Assembly: GCF_015706575.1 (NCBI RefSeq)
Contig: NW_024037074.1
Location: forward strand, 124,001 to 188,000
Direction of reading: 5' to 3'
DNA: 64,000 nucleotides
Origin: Patiria miniata
Lineage: Eukaryota; Echinodermata; Asteroidea; Valvatida; Asterinidae
Under the pieces are notes generated by a model. It saw nothing but the letters and a program-made list of their open reading frames with translations, did no database searches and had not been told where the DNA came from. The position numbers were made by a program, and so were the translations under genes. This document shows, piece by piece, positions 43,646 through 54,808 of the stretch (its first letter is position 1; every line of letters begins with the position of its first letter).

Positions 43646-46600
43646 AGTTTAAGTTGACTTTAAAATTTTATGTCTTCTTGGGTAAATTTAAACTTGATAG
43701 TTAATTTCGTAACCAATAAAAAGTGTGAAATTATGCTTAGTCCAATGGTATGGACTGCTGACTCTCAATCTGAAGGTTGTGGGTTCAAATCCAGGGTGGA
43801 AATTTTTGATTTTAAAAATTTTATGTCTTTTGGGTAAATTTAAACTTGATAGTTAATTTCATAACCACTCAAAAGTGTGAAATTATGCTTAGTCCAATGG
43901 TACGGACTGCTGAGTCTAAATCTGAAGGTTGAGGGTACAAATCCAGGGTGGGAATTTAAGATTTTAAAATTTTATGTCATTTTGGGTAAATTTAAACTTG
44001 ATAGTTAATTTCGTAACCACTAAAAAGTGTGAAATTATGCTTAGTCCAATGGTATGGACTGCTGACTCGAAATCTGAAGGTTGCGGGTTCAATTCCAGGG
44101 TGAGAATTTTAGATTTTAAAATTTATTCCTTTTTGGGTAAATTAAAACTTGATAGTTAATTTCGTAACCACTAAAAAGTGTGACATTAGGCTTAGTCCAA
44201 TGGTATGGACTACCGACTCGAAATCTGAAGGTTGCGGGTTCAATTCCAGGGGGGGAATTTTAGATTTTAAAATTGTATTTCTTTTTGGGTAAATTTAAAC
44301 TTGATAGTTAATTTCGTAACCACTAAAAAGTGTGAAATTATGCTAAGTCCAATGGTATGGATTGCTGACTCGAAATCTGAAGGTTGTGGGTTCAAATCCA
44401 GGGTGGAATTTTTAGATTTAAAATTTGTTTTTTTTCGGTAAATTTAAACTTGATAGTTAATTTCATAACCACTCAAAAGTGTGAAATTATGCTTAGTCCA
44501 ATGGTATGGACTGCTGAGTCTAAATCTGAAGGTTGAGGGTACAAATCCAGGGTGGGAATTTTAGATTTTAAAATTTTATGTCTTTTTGTGTAAATTTAAA
44601 CTTGATAGTGAATTTCGTAATCACTAAAAAGTGTGAAATTATGCTTAGTCCAATGGTATGGACTGCTGACTCGAAATCTGAAGGTTGTGGGTTCAAATCC
44701 AGGGTGGAAATTTTAGATTTTAAAATTTATTCCTTTTTGGGTAAATTAAAACTTGATAGTTAATTTCGTAACCACTAAAAAGTGTGAAATTATGCTTAGT
44801 CCAATGGTATGGACTGCTGACTCTCAATCTGAAGGTTGCGGGTTCAAATCCAGGGTGGACATTTTAGATTTTAAAATTTTATGTCTTTTTGGGTAAATTA
44901 AAACTTCATAGTTAATTTCGTAACCACTAAAAGTGTGAAATTATGCTTAGTCCAATGGCATGAATGGTATGGACTGCCGACTCTAAATCTGAAGGTTGAG
45001 GGTTCAAATCCAGGTTTAATTTTTAGATTTTAGATTTTATTTATTTTTGGGTAAATTGAAACTTCATAGTTAATTTCGTAACATTTAAAGATGTGAAATT
45101 ACACTTAGTCCAATGGTATGGACTACTGACTCGAAATCTGAAGGTTGTGGGTTAAATCCAGGGTGGGAATTTTAGATTTTAAAATTTTATTACTTTTGGG
45201 GTAAATTAAAACATTATAGTTAATTTCGTAACCTTTAAAAGTGTGAAATTAGGCTTAGTCCAATGGTATGGACTACCGACTCGAAATCTGAAGGTTGCAG
45301 GTTCAATTCCAGGGGGGGAATTTTAGATTTTAAAATTTTATTTCTTTTTGGGTAAATTTAAACTTGATAGTTAATTTTGTAACCACTAAAAAGTGTGTAA
45401 TTAGGCTTAGTCCAATGGTATGGACTGCTGACTTGAAATCTGAAGGTTGTGGGTTCAAATCCAGGGTGGAGTTTTGGTTTTGAAATTGTATGTCTTTTGG
45501 GGTAAATTTAACTTCATAGTTAATTTCGTAACCACTAAAAAGTGTGAAATTATGCTTAGTCCAATGGTATGGACTGCTGACTTGAAATCTGAAGGTTGTG
45601 GGTTCAATTCCAGGGTGGGAATTTTAGATTTTAAAATTGTATTACTTTTTTGGGTAAATTAAATCATTATAGTTAATTTCGTAACCTTTAAAAAGTGTGA
45701 AATTACACTTAGTCCAATGGTATGGACTACTGACTCTAAATCTGAAGGTTGTGGGTTCAAATCCAGGGTGGACATTTTAGATTTAAAAATTTTATGTCTT
45801 TTGGGGTAAATTTAACTTCATAGTTAATTTCGTAACCACTAAAAAGTGTGAAATTATGCTTAGTCCAATGGTATGGACTGCTGACTTGAAATCTGAAGGT
45901 TGTGGGTTCAATTCCAGGGTGGGAATTTTAGATTTTAAAATTTTATTACTTTTTGGGTAAATTAAATCATTATAGTTAATTTCGTAACCTTTAAAAATTG
46001 TGAAATTATACTTAGTCCAATGGTATGGACTACTGACTCTAAATCTGAAGGTTGTGGGTTCAATCCAGGGTGGAAATTTTAGATTTTAAAATTTTATGTC
46101 TTTTTGGGTAAATTTAAACTTCATAGTTAATTTCGTAACCACAAAAAAGTGTGAAATTATGCTTAGTCCAATGGTATGGACTACTGACTCTAAATCTGAA
46201 GGTTGTGGGTTCAAATCCAGGGTGGAAATTTTAGATTTTAAAATTTTATGTCTTTTAGGGTAAATTTATATTTTATAGTTAATTTCGTAACCACAAAAAA
46301 GTGTGAAATTATGCTTAGTCCAATGGTATGGACTGCCGACTCTAAAACTGAAGGTTGCGGGTTCAAATCCAGGTTGGAAATTTTAGATTTTAGATTTTAT
46401 TTATTTTTGGGTAAATTGAAACTTCATAGTTAATTTCGTAACATTTAAAAATGTGAAATTGCACTTAGTCCAATGGTATGACTACCGACTCGAAATCTGA
46501 AGGTTGCGGGTTCAATTCCAGGGTGGGAATTTTAGATTTTAAAATTTATTTCTTTTTGGGTAAATTTAAACATTATAGTTAATTTCGTAACCACTAAAAA

Positions 46601-49600
46601 GTGTGAAATTATGCTAAGTCCAATGGTATGGACTACTGACTCTAAATCTGAAGGTTGTGGGTTCAAATCCAGGGTGGGAATTTTAGATTTTAAAATTTTG
46701 TTACTTTTTTGGTAAATTAAAACATTATAGTTAATTTCGTAACCCTTTAAAAGTGTGAAATTAGGCTTAGTCCAATGGTATGGACTATCGACTCGAAATC
46801 TGAAGGTTGCGGGTTCAATTCCAGGGGGGGAATTTTAGATTTTAAAATTTATTTCTTTTTGGGTAAATTTAAACATTATAGTTAATTTCGTAACCACTAA
46901 AAAAGTGTAAAATTATGCTTAGTCCAATGGTATGGACTACCGACTCTAAATCTGAAGGTTGCGGGTTCAATTCCAGGGGGGAATTTTAGATTTTAAAATT
47001 TTATTTCTTTTTGGGTAAATTTAAACTTGATAGTTAATTTCGTAACACTAAAAAGTGTGAAATTATGCTTAGTCCAATGGTATGGACTACTGACTCGAAA
47101 TCTGAAGGTTGTGGGTTCAAATCCTGGGTGGGAATTTTAGATTTTAAAATTTTATTACTTTTTGGGTAAATTAAAACATTATAGTTAATTTTGTAACCTT
47201 TAAAAAGTGTGAAATTATGCTTAGTCCAATGGTATGGACGGCTGACTTGAAATCTGAAGGTTGTGGGTTCAAATCCAGGGGTGGAGTTTGGTTTTAAAAT
47301 TTTATGTCTTTTGGGGTAAATTTAAACTTCATAGTTAATTTCGTAACCACTAAAAAGAGTGAAATTATGCTTAGTCCAATGGTATGGACTGCTGACTTGA
47401 AATCTGAAGGTTGTGGGTTCAATTCCAGGGTGGGAATTTTAGATTTTAAAATTTTATTATTTTTTGGGTAAATTGAAACAATATAGTTAATTTCGTAACC
47501 ACTAAAAAGTGTGAAATTATGCTTAGTCCAGTGGTATGGACTACTGACTCTAAATCTGAAGGTTGTGGGTTCAAATCCAGGTTGGAAAATTTTAGATTTA
47601 TTTATTTTTGGGTAAATTGAAACTTCATAGTTAATTTCGTAACACATTTAAAAATTGTGAAATTATGCTTAGTCCAATGGTATGGACTACTGACTCGAAA
47701 TCTGAAGGTTCTGGGTTCAATTCCAGGGTGGAAATTTTAGATTTTAAAATTTTATTACTTTTTTGGGTAAATTAAAACAATATAGTTAATTTCGTAACCT
47801 TTAAAAATTGTGAAATTACACTTAGTCCAATGGTATGGACTACTGACTCGAAATCTGAAGGTTGTGGTTCAATTCCAGGGTGGGAATTTTAGATTTTAAA
47901 ATTTTATTACTTTTTTGGGTAAATTAAAACATTATAGTTAATTTCGTAACCTTTAAAAAGTGTGAAATTAGGCTTAGTCCAATGGTATGGACTACTGACT
48001 CGAAATCTGAAGGTTGTGGGTTCAATTCCAGGGGGGGAATTTTAGATTTTAAAATTTAGTTCTTTTTGGGTAAATTTAAACTTGATAGTTAATTTTGTAA
48101 CCACTAAAAAGTGTGAAATTATGCTTAGTCCAATGGTACGGACGGCTGACTTGAAATCTGAAGGTTGTGGGTTCAAATCCAGGGGTGGAGTTTTGGTTTT
48201 TGAAATTTTATGTCTTTTGGGTAAATTTAACTTCATAGTTAATTTCGTAACCACTAAAAAGTGTGAAATTATGCTTAGTCCAATGGTATGGACTGCTGAC
48301 TTGAAATCTGAAGGTTGTGGGTTCAATTCGAGGGTGGGAATTTTAGATTTTAAAATTGTATTATTTTTTGGGTAAATTGAAACAATATAGTTTATTTCGT
48401 AACCGCTAAAAAGTGTGAAATTATGCTTAGTCCAGTGGTATGGACTACTGACTCTAAATCTGAAGGTTGTGGGTTCAAATCCAGGGTGGAAATTTTAGAT
48501 TTTAAAATTTTATGTCTTTTTGGGTAAATTTAAACTTCATAGTTAATTTCGTAACCACTAAAAAGTGTGAAATTATGCTTAGTCCAATGGTATGGACTGC
48601 CGACTCTAAATCTGAAGGTTGCGGGTTCAAATCCAGGTTGGAAATTTTAGATTTTAAGATTTTATATATTTTTGGGTAAATTGAAACTTCATAGTTAATT
48701 TCGTAACATTTAAAAATTGTGAAATTACACTTAGTCCAATGGTATGGACTACTGACTCAAAATCTGAAGGTTGTGGGTTCAATTCCAGGGTGGGAATTTT
48801 AGATTTTAAAATTTTGTTACTTTTTGGGTAAATTAAAACATTATAGTTAATTTCGTAACCTTTAAAGTGTGTGAAATTAGGCTTAGTCCAATGGTATGGA
48901 CTACGACTCGAAATCTGAAGGTTGCGGGTTCAATTCCAGGGGGGGAATTTTAGATTTTAAAATTTTTTCTTTTTGGGTAAATTTAAACATTATAGTTAAT
49001 TTCGTAACCATTAAAAAAGTGTGAAATTATGCTAAGTCCAATGGTATGGACTACTGACTCTAAATCTGAAGGTTGTGGGTTCAAATCCAGGGTGGAATTT
49101 TAGATTTTAAAATTTTGTTACTTTTTGGGTAAATTAAAACATTATAGTTAATTTCGTAACCCTTTACAAGTGTGAAATTAGGCTTAGTCCAATGGTATGT
49201 ACTATCGACTCGAAATCTGAAGGTTGCGGGTTCAATTCCAGGGGGGGAATTTTAGATTTTAAAATTTATTTCTTTTTGGGTAAATTTAAACATTATAGTT
49301 AATTTCGTAACCACTGAAAAAGTGTAAATTATGCTTAGTCCAATGGTATGGACTACCGACTCTAAATCTGAAGGTTGCGGGTTCAATTCCAGGGGGGGAA
49401 TTTTAGATTTTAAAATTTTATTTCTTTTTGGGTAAATTTAAACTTGATAGTTAATTTCGTAACCACTAAAAAGTGTGAAATTATGCTTAGTCCAATGGTA
49501 TGGATTGCTGACTCGAAATCTGAAGGTTGTGGGTTCAAATCCAGGGTGGGAATTTTAGATTTTAAAATTTATTACTTTTTGGGTAAATTAAAACATTATA

Positions 49601-50340
49601 GTTAATTTCGTAACCTTTAAAAAGTGTAAAATTATGCTTAGTCCAATGGTACGGACTGCTGACTCAAAATCTGAAGGTTGTGGGTTCAAATCCAGGGTGG
49701 AAATTTTAGATTTTCAAATTTTATTACTTTTTGGGTAAATTAAAACTTCATAGTTAATTTCGTAACCTGTAAAAAGTGTGAAATTATGCTAAGTCCAATG
49801 GTATGGACTGCTGACTCGAAATCTGAAGGTTGTGGTTCAAATCTAGGAAGGGAATTAAAGATTTTAAAATTTTATTTCTTTTTGGGTAAATTGAAACTTT
49901 ATAGTTAATTTTTTAACCAATAAAAACAGTGGAATTATGCTAAGTACAATGGTACGGACTGCTGACTTTAAATTTTAAGGTTGTGGGTTCAAATCCAGGG
50001 TGGAAATTTTAGATTTTAAAATTTTATTTCTTTTGGGTAAATTGAAACTTGATAGTTAATTCCGTAACCACTAAAAAGCATGAAATTATGCTTAGTGCAG
50101 TGGTTCAGACTGCTGACTCTAAATCAAAAGGTTGCAGGTTCATTCCCACGCTGGGAATTTTAGATTTCAAAATTTTACTACTTTTTAGGTCAATTGAAAC
50201 TCTACAGTTAATTTTGTAACCACAAAATAGTGTGAAGTTGTGCTTAATCAAGTAATACGGACTGATGACCCTAAATCTGAACTTCTGAAGGTTGCTGGTT
50301 CAAGTCGCACAGTTGGAGTTTTAGATTTTAAAATTTTATT
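43646..50340 (+). repeat. tRNA-like satellite, main tandem array (about 44 units of about 151 bases)
   Basis: Units recur at 43,740, 43,891, 44,044 and so on to 50,246, with a mean period of about 151. Each contains box A TAGTCCAATGG (fits TRGYNNARNNG), a D-arm GTCC/GGAC that pairs fully, an anticodon-like arm GCTGA-loop-TCTGA, and box B GGTTCAAATCC (fits GWTCRANNC). An AT-rich spacer with oligo-T runs could end Pol III transcripts. Acceptor-stem pairing is absent. By eye, anticodon-position triplets are CTA in 16 units, CGA in 16, TTG in 7, CTC in 2, CAA in 2 and TTA in 1. Units at the 3' edge (after 49,900) are most diverged, as is usual for array ends. Short frames within it are artefacts. 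Confidence 0.93.
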
Positions 50341-50598
50341 AATTTTGAGGTCAATTGAAATTTATATTTTTTTCAAGTTTGAAACCAGTCCACACTTCTA
50401 GTCTAGCAAAAGCCAAAAAGTAAAAAAGCAAATACTTTTAGCTTGAAGCAAATAGTGAAAGCATTTGCTCTCATTTTTATTCATGCAAATAAAAGTTATG
50501 CTTAAAAATATGTAGTAAAAAAAAAAGCAAATGCTAATTTTTATACATACGACCAAATGTTTCAATGTTAATCATAATTGCATCGTTTATGTTTTCAG
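50341..50598. other. AT-rich link between the satellite and the PhnD-like exon copy
   Basis: Contains AAGCAAATGCT-type repeats (AAAAAGCAAAT near 50,416 and 50,521) and an intron-like end, TTTTCAG. No gene apart from the following exon. Confidence 0.5.
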
Positions 50599-50738
50599 TA
50601 ATAGATTTGAGGACCTACATGGATCTGTTTGGGCCTACAACGACGCCCATTCACTGAGCGGATTCGGGATTGCCCATCGAGAACTCGAAAAGATAGGAGA
50701 GACCAAGGCCAGTTGCTTTGGTAAAATTTTTCATTCAG
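50599..50738 (+). pseudogene. Duplicated PhnD-like exon
   Basis: A TTTTCAG acceptor precedes and a GTAAGA donor follows an open frame that reads FEDLHGSVWAYNDAHSLSGF, then GIAHRELEKIGETKASCFGK. It is a close copy of the exon at 8794-8936, with changes such as R to H, Y to D and F to C. It has no stops, but no neighbouring PhnD-like exon follows. Instead, 27 bases later comes the right half of the tRNA-like inverted-repeat element that also lies in the source intron. It is therefore a piece of a segmental duplication; residues such as ND resemble the bacterial family more than the 8.8-kb copy does. Confidence 0.75.
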
Positions 50739-50892
50739 GTAAGACAAACTTCCATGAAGACTCAACTCATTAGTTCAAGTCCCCCCCCCCCCCCAAACTA
50801 AGCCCTAAGACAACACTGAGTGTACACTGTTTACAAAATATGTCCGGTTTTATTTAGTTAAGTGGCTTTCAGGCTGTTAGTTCTCCCACATT

Positions 50893-51546
50893 TTAATGGT
50901 GGTCCCTCATTTGGCATGCTGTTGGAAAGAACCAATTTTCAACTTTTGTTCTTGTGAAAATCCTGTTGCGTGACATCACAGCCTGTGTGTGATGTGAATG
51001 AGTTCTACCTGATTGATAAACGTGACCCGACTCAGAGGTGGCATGTCTTGGTGACAGTCCCTCGCTTGTCAGTTGGTACAGAATGTCATTTGGTGACAAG
51101 TGAACGTCCTTATCCAAAGTCAAGGAGTCATGTCCCACAGTATCTCCGGGGTTATCCACGATGTTGCCGAGCGGCTCCGAATCCTCCTCAGACGTTATCG
51201 TCATGACGACTGTCTGCTCCATGTTCCCAAGGGTGCCCTCCGAGGACGACATCATGGCCATGTGTGAGATGTCCTGTGATTGGTCAGCCAGGTCTGGTAC
51301 CAAGACTGTAGATTCAGCTGCAGATTCCTCGGGGGCTGATTTGGATAATGCGCAGGCCTGAGTGTACAGTCGTAGCTGTGCTAGATGGTGGTGCAGCAGC
51401 TGGGTGTGCTCCTCAGACATGTGTTGCAGTAACTCTTGCAAAATGGACTGGTTCTCGCTGTCGTTGGTCAGACGTTTCAAACTGGACGTGTGAATCATGG
51501 ACAGCTGCTGCTTGAGTGACATGTTTGTGTTGGACAAATACTCAAC
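50893..51546 (-). CDS. Terminal exon of an uncharacterised coiled-coil/zinc-finger type gene
   Basis: A CCCTCCAG acceptor is followed by VEYLSNTNMSLKQQLSMIHT and about 215 codons to a stop at 50893. The start continues in phase from the exon at 52145-52308, extending a predicted coiled coil. The rest is acidic and Ser/Thr/Gln-rich with repeated His (HHHLAQLRL; EEHTQLLHHH), as often seen in transcriptional regulators. AATAAA on the minus strand (TTTATT at 50,849-50,854) lies about 40 bases after the stop. No family was recognised. The gene is convergent with the PhnD-like exon copy, 155 bases away. Whether the gene is alive is doubtful because its upstream zinc-finger exons are broken. Confidence 0.65.
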   Translation of the reverse strand, partial: VEYLSNTNMSLKQQLSMIHTSSLKRLTNDSENQSILQELLQHMSEEHTQLLHHHLAQLRLYTQACALSKSAPEESAAESTVLVPDLADQSQDISHMAMMSSSEGTLGNMEQTVVMTITSEEDSEPLGNIVDNPGDTVGHDSLTLDKDVHLSPNDILYQLTSEGLSPRHATSESGHVYQSGRTHSHHTQAVMSRNRIFTRTKVENWFFPTACQMRDHH

Positions 51547-52144
51547 CTGGAGGGCAAGACGGATGGGCAGAGAAATTATTTGTTTACAGATGGAATTTTA
51601 ATAGACCAATCCATTAGGCTCTGCCCCATGATGTGTAACCAATCACAACCATGACATGACAGCGCACACCAAAGTCTGACATTTATGCACTTCATGATGT
51701 GTGCAGTTGGAGCATGAATGCTTAAGAAGGCACATGTGTTGTTACCCAGTTATTTAGTGCAACTAGAGTTTGAGTGAAACCACGAATCCTCTACACAAGG
51801 ATAAACGACACATCTGAGCTTGTGTACAAAATGTGTGCAACGGTTTGTCTGCATTTATCATAAGCAGCGTCAGCGCAAAAAACAACGTAGAACGTGTAGA
51901 AAATGTAGAGCAATGACAACAACAGTGCACACCATGATAGCCCACAGCCATGACAGCTGGCATCCTGACAGAAATCTGACCACTGAAAGAACGCAGTCGC
52001 ATTAGTGTGCCTGCATTAGTTTTGATCAAGGTATGTCCCCCCTCCCACTTTTGAGAAGCGATTGACGCCCTTGGTACCTGTTGCATGCAGGGAACAAGAT
52101 CCAAACTCATTCTTAGACCAAGACCAGATGGAATGCCCACTCAC

Positions 52145-52308
52145 CTTTGTACGAAGCCTTTCTATAGTGCCTTTCATTCTGTGCTCTGTCTGGGCCCACG
52201 TGGTCCGCTCCTCCTCAAGAGTCTTCTCCAGACTTTCCTTCTCCTGCAGCAGCAGCGACAAGTTGTGCTCTGTGTAGCAAGTCTCGTCCTCCAAATCCTC
52301 TTTGCTTC
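52145..52308 (-). CDS. Coiled-coil exon of the same minus-strand gene
   Basis: The donor GTGAGT follows RLRTK and the acceptor CAAG precedes. It encodes EDLEDETCYTEHNLSLLLQ and then EKESLEKTLEEERTTW with heptad-like Leu/Glu spacing, a coiled coil of about 50 residues. Length 164 and phases (1 in, 0 out) agree exactly with the exons on both sides, which is good evidence that 53181-53376, this exon and 50893-51546 belong together. Confidence 0.7.
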
Positions 52309-53180
52309 CTTGTCTGGTATCTCAATAAGGACAACTGTTTACGAGAGGGAAAGGTTGAGTAATTATCCTGGATAATGATTCCTGTAATAATGAAAGTCGG
52401 TCATCAAAAGGTCACTCCAGGTGTGGGCTACACAAAGAGGGGAAATGATGGGAGGAGTTTATGGAGTAGAAAGGTCGACATATATGTTGCGCTTGAATGG
52501 GACAGATGATATGTAGCGGTAAAAACAGGATACAGGCAAGAAAGTCCAAAGTGATGCAGTGTGTCAAGAACATGTAATTCCTTGTAACTGGGTGCAAGCA
52601 ATCACTCACTTTTTCAAACCGTATTCCTAACATTAGGTGGGCAAGGTGAAGGACAAATGCCAATATTTCATTAATTGTTGAAGTCAGCTCTCAAAATGTA
52701 CTGCCACCCTGACTTATTAGATTTTTTTTTTTCCTGAATCCTCCAAAATTCAATCAACTTAAATAACGCCAATGGCACACCCTTTGCACCTTGTAATTTC
52801 AATTTGTAAAATCCACTGTCAATATTGGCCCTCATCCACCCCAACCCCCTAAAAAAATGCTGAACTTTTGGTTGTTGTTTTATTTTTTTATTGACCAAAC
52901 AAGTGCAGGAGTGAAGACAACTGTATTAAACATGCTGTTGTCTACCCATTCCCTTCTTCCATATGGATTCACGATATATCAATTGAAAACAAAGTGGGGG
53001 GTGGGGGGGGGGGGGGGATGGGGGGGGGGAAGAGTTCTTCCTTGCATCAAATGCCTGCCCTTGGCTTTTTGGTCAGCTTCTTCTAATTATCCTTCACTGC
53101 TGGTGCATTATCCACCTTAACCTCTGCGTAGATGCTGAAGGATTCTTGGAGGGTCAGGGTTAATATTCTTACCATCTTAC

Positions 53181-53376
53181 CTTCCCCATTGGCAGTGCTC
53201 TGGCTCGGATCATTGATGCAGGCATACTGGTACTCGATTTGCGGCTGCTGCCCATCAGTCTGCTCATAGCCCGGGGATGATGTGTCTGTCTCCGATGGCT
53301 GCTGTGACTGGGGGACTATGAGGTGTGTTACCAGGCTGGCACTGTTGGGTGCTGGGTCAGTGTATGTGGTGAAGAT
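53181..53376 (-). CDS. Ser/Gln-rich exon of the same minus-strand gene
   Basis: Bounded by a CTAG acceptor and a GTAAG donor, 196 bases, phase 0 in and 1 out. It encodes IFTTYTDPAPNSASLVTHLI, then VPQSQQPSETDTSSPGYEQT and GQQPQIEYQYACINDPSQ. Low-complexity and polar; no domain. It may be a linker or activation-type segment between the zinc fingers and the coiled coil. Confidence 0.65.
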
Positions 53377-53943
53377 CTAGTTGACATACTGGGTAAAATG
53401 GTGAAGTGAAGTGGTTGAGGATGATAAAATGAGACAAAACCTGCAGGGTTGCAAAAGATTCAATTACACCGCAAATGTACAAGGAAAAATTAAAGTTCAA
53501 ACTTAATTATTTTAAAAGACCCTAAGTGTTGGCATTTGATAAAATCCACCAAAATCCTTGTAAACCACCATACCTGCTCACAAGGTACATCAATTTCAAC
53601 TGATTAAATTTATTTCATTGTTTCAAGGGGGACCATTACATTACAGCAACGGCATACTCAGTTGTCTTGAAACAGCACTGAAACTGCGAAGGTTAAAAAA
53701 ATAAGTGCATTTTCAAACAGTTTGAGCCAAAAAGGTGTCTCTAATCATTCACAAAAGAATAAATACTTGAGTCAAATGTTTGATTGTGAAATTTATTTCA
53801 GAGAGTCTTTAAAGCTATAAATAAGTCCAATGAGCTCCAGAATTCAAGCATCATCAGAATTTACAACATTTTCTGAGTGAACCATGGTAGTTTACCCACC
53901 TGTGCCAATGTTTAATAGCTTATCACTGTTGATGCACTTTAAA

Positions 53944-54077
53944 GGGAATAAAAGTATGCTTGGAAGGTCTTAATCACTCTGTTTAAAACCGCTTGAGTCG
54001 AAGGCGATGGTATTTATCAGGACCCAGACTCCAAGCGGTCTTAAACTTAAATACCGACCAAGCACATATTTATTCCC
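53944..54077. repeat. Hairpin with about 57-base arms
   Basis: GGGAATAAAAGTATGCTTGG ... GTTTAAAACCGCTTGAGTC is mirrored by GACTCCAAGCGGTCTTAAAC ... CCAAGCACATATTTATTCCC with about 85 percent pairing and a loop of about 27 bases. It is an intronic foldback that directly abuts a TIR element at 54,078. Confidence 0.7.
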
Positions 54078-54525
54078 ATTCATAAATACCTATTCGGTCA
54101 AAAAAATCCAAACCTTTTGGTAAAAAAACCTGATTTTGCTCAACAAGTTCACTTCATGTTTTTTTAACACCCTCTATAGCTAAATAATGGAGTGTCCAGC
54201 TCGCGAGTAAGATGTTAACATCTCCTTTTTTGGAGATAGGCACACGCGTCGCACATACTGCGCGATGTCATGCAAAACGCACCTGGGGCGTTGCGTTGTG
54301 ATTTTAGGACTATGAAATACTGACTCACTGGTAGCATTGCGCATGCCTACGTGAGGACCAAATAAAATGGAAAGAGGCACTGGATTTCATAGGAGCCAAA
54401 ATTTAAAGTGAGACTGGAAAAGAGTTCAAGACCAGCCAGCCATGTCTTTATCATCGTTTAAGACCGGCCACATAGCAGCTTCTCGACCAATAGGAATGGA
54501 TAAACTGCCATAGGTATTTATGAAT
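54078..54525. mobile_element. 448-base MITE with exact 15-base TIRs
   Basis: ATTCATAAATACCTA (54,078-54,092) and TAGGTATTTATGAAT (54,511-54,525) are exact inverted repeats. The interior has a CpG-rich part (about 54,240-54,300) and no coding sequence. It is intronic in the minus-strand gene. Confidence 0.6.
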
Positions 54526-54616
54526 TGTGGTTTACATGTATTGTACGTGCAGTCTGATGTGCCCACTGGGATAAAATGAAGTACATGATTGTAAAATTGA
54601 CCATGACATACTGTAC

Positions 54617-54808
54617 CCGAGTAATAACTATCTGTATTGTGGTCTCTGGATTACGGAAGTGTTGCTGGTAGTGCTTCATAGCCTTGTCCCTCCTGCTGAA
54701 ACCCGTTGTGACAGTGGTAGCAGTGCGAGTGGGCACCCTTGAAGTATTTCTACTCGTGAATGATGCCGTGGACGATGCAGGATCTACATCACCGCAATAT
54801 TTTAAGAC
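54617..54808 (-). pseudogene. Disabled C2H2 zinc-finger exon of the minus-strand gene
   Basis: A CCCCAG acceptor and a GTACAG donor bound 192 bases. In the frame set by the upstream exon it reads GLKILR-stop-C, then IVHGIIHE-stop-KYFKG and AHSHCYHCHNGF. One base later the frame shifts to SRRDKAMKHYQQHFRNPETT. The split halves form CxxC...F.....A..H...H. Removing one base would give 191 bases, the length that makes both intron phases agree. Two in-frame stops plus one frameshift indicate decay, unless the sequence is wrong. A stop-free alternative frame exists but has no zinc-finger pattern. Confidence 0.6.

Noticed and set aside
43974..48375. Repeated 60-117 residue frames in the satellite (both strands)
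   Set aside because: They are translations of the 151-base non-coding unit, recurring with its period and broken by unit indels.
43646..50340. Working tRNA gene cluster
   Set aside because: Box A and B and the D-arm are good, but the acceptor strands do not pair and the T stem is poor in nearly all units; described as tRNA-like satellite instead.
43646..50340. CRISPR-like array
   Set aside because: Whole 151-base units repeat, with no unique spacers between short repeats; eukaryotic context.
54617..54808. Stop-free alternative reading of the zinc-finger exon (VLKYCGDVDPASS...)
   Set aside because: It lacks a CxxC, and its start phase does not fit the upstream exon, whereas the other frame gives CxxC and fits.
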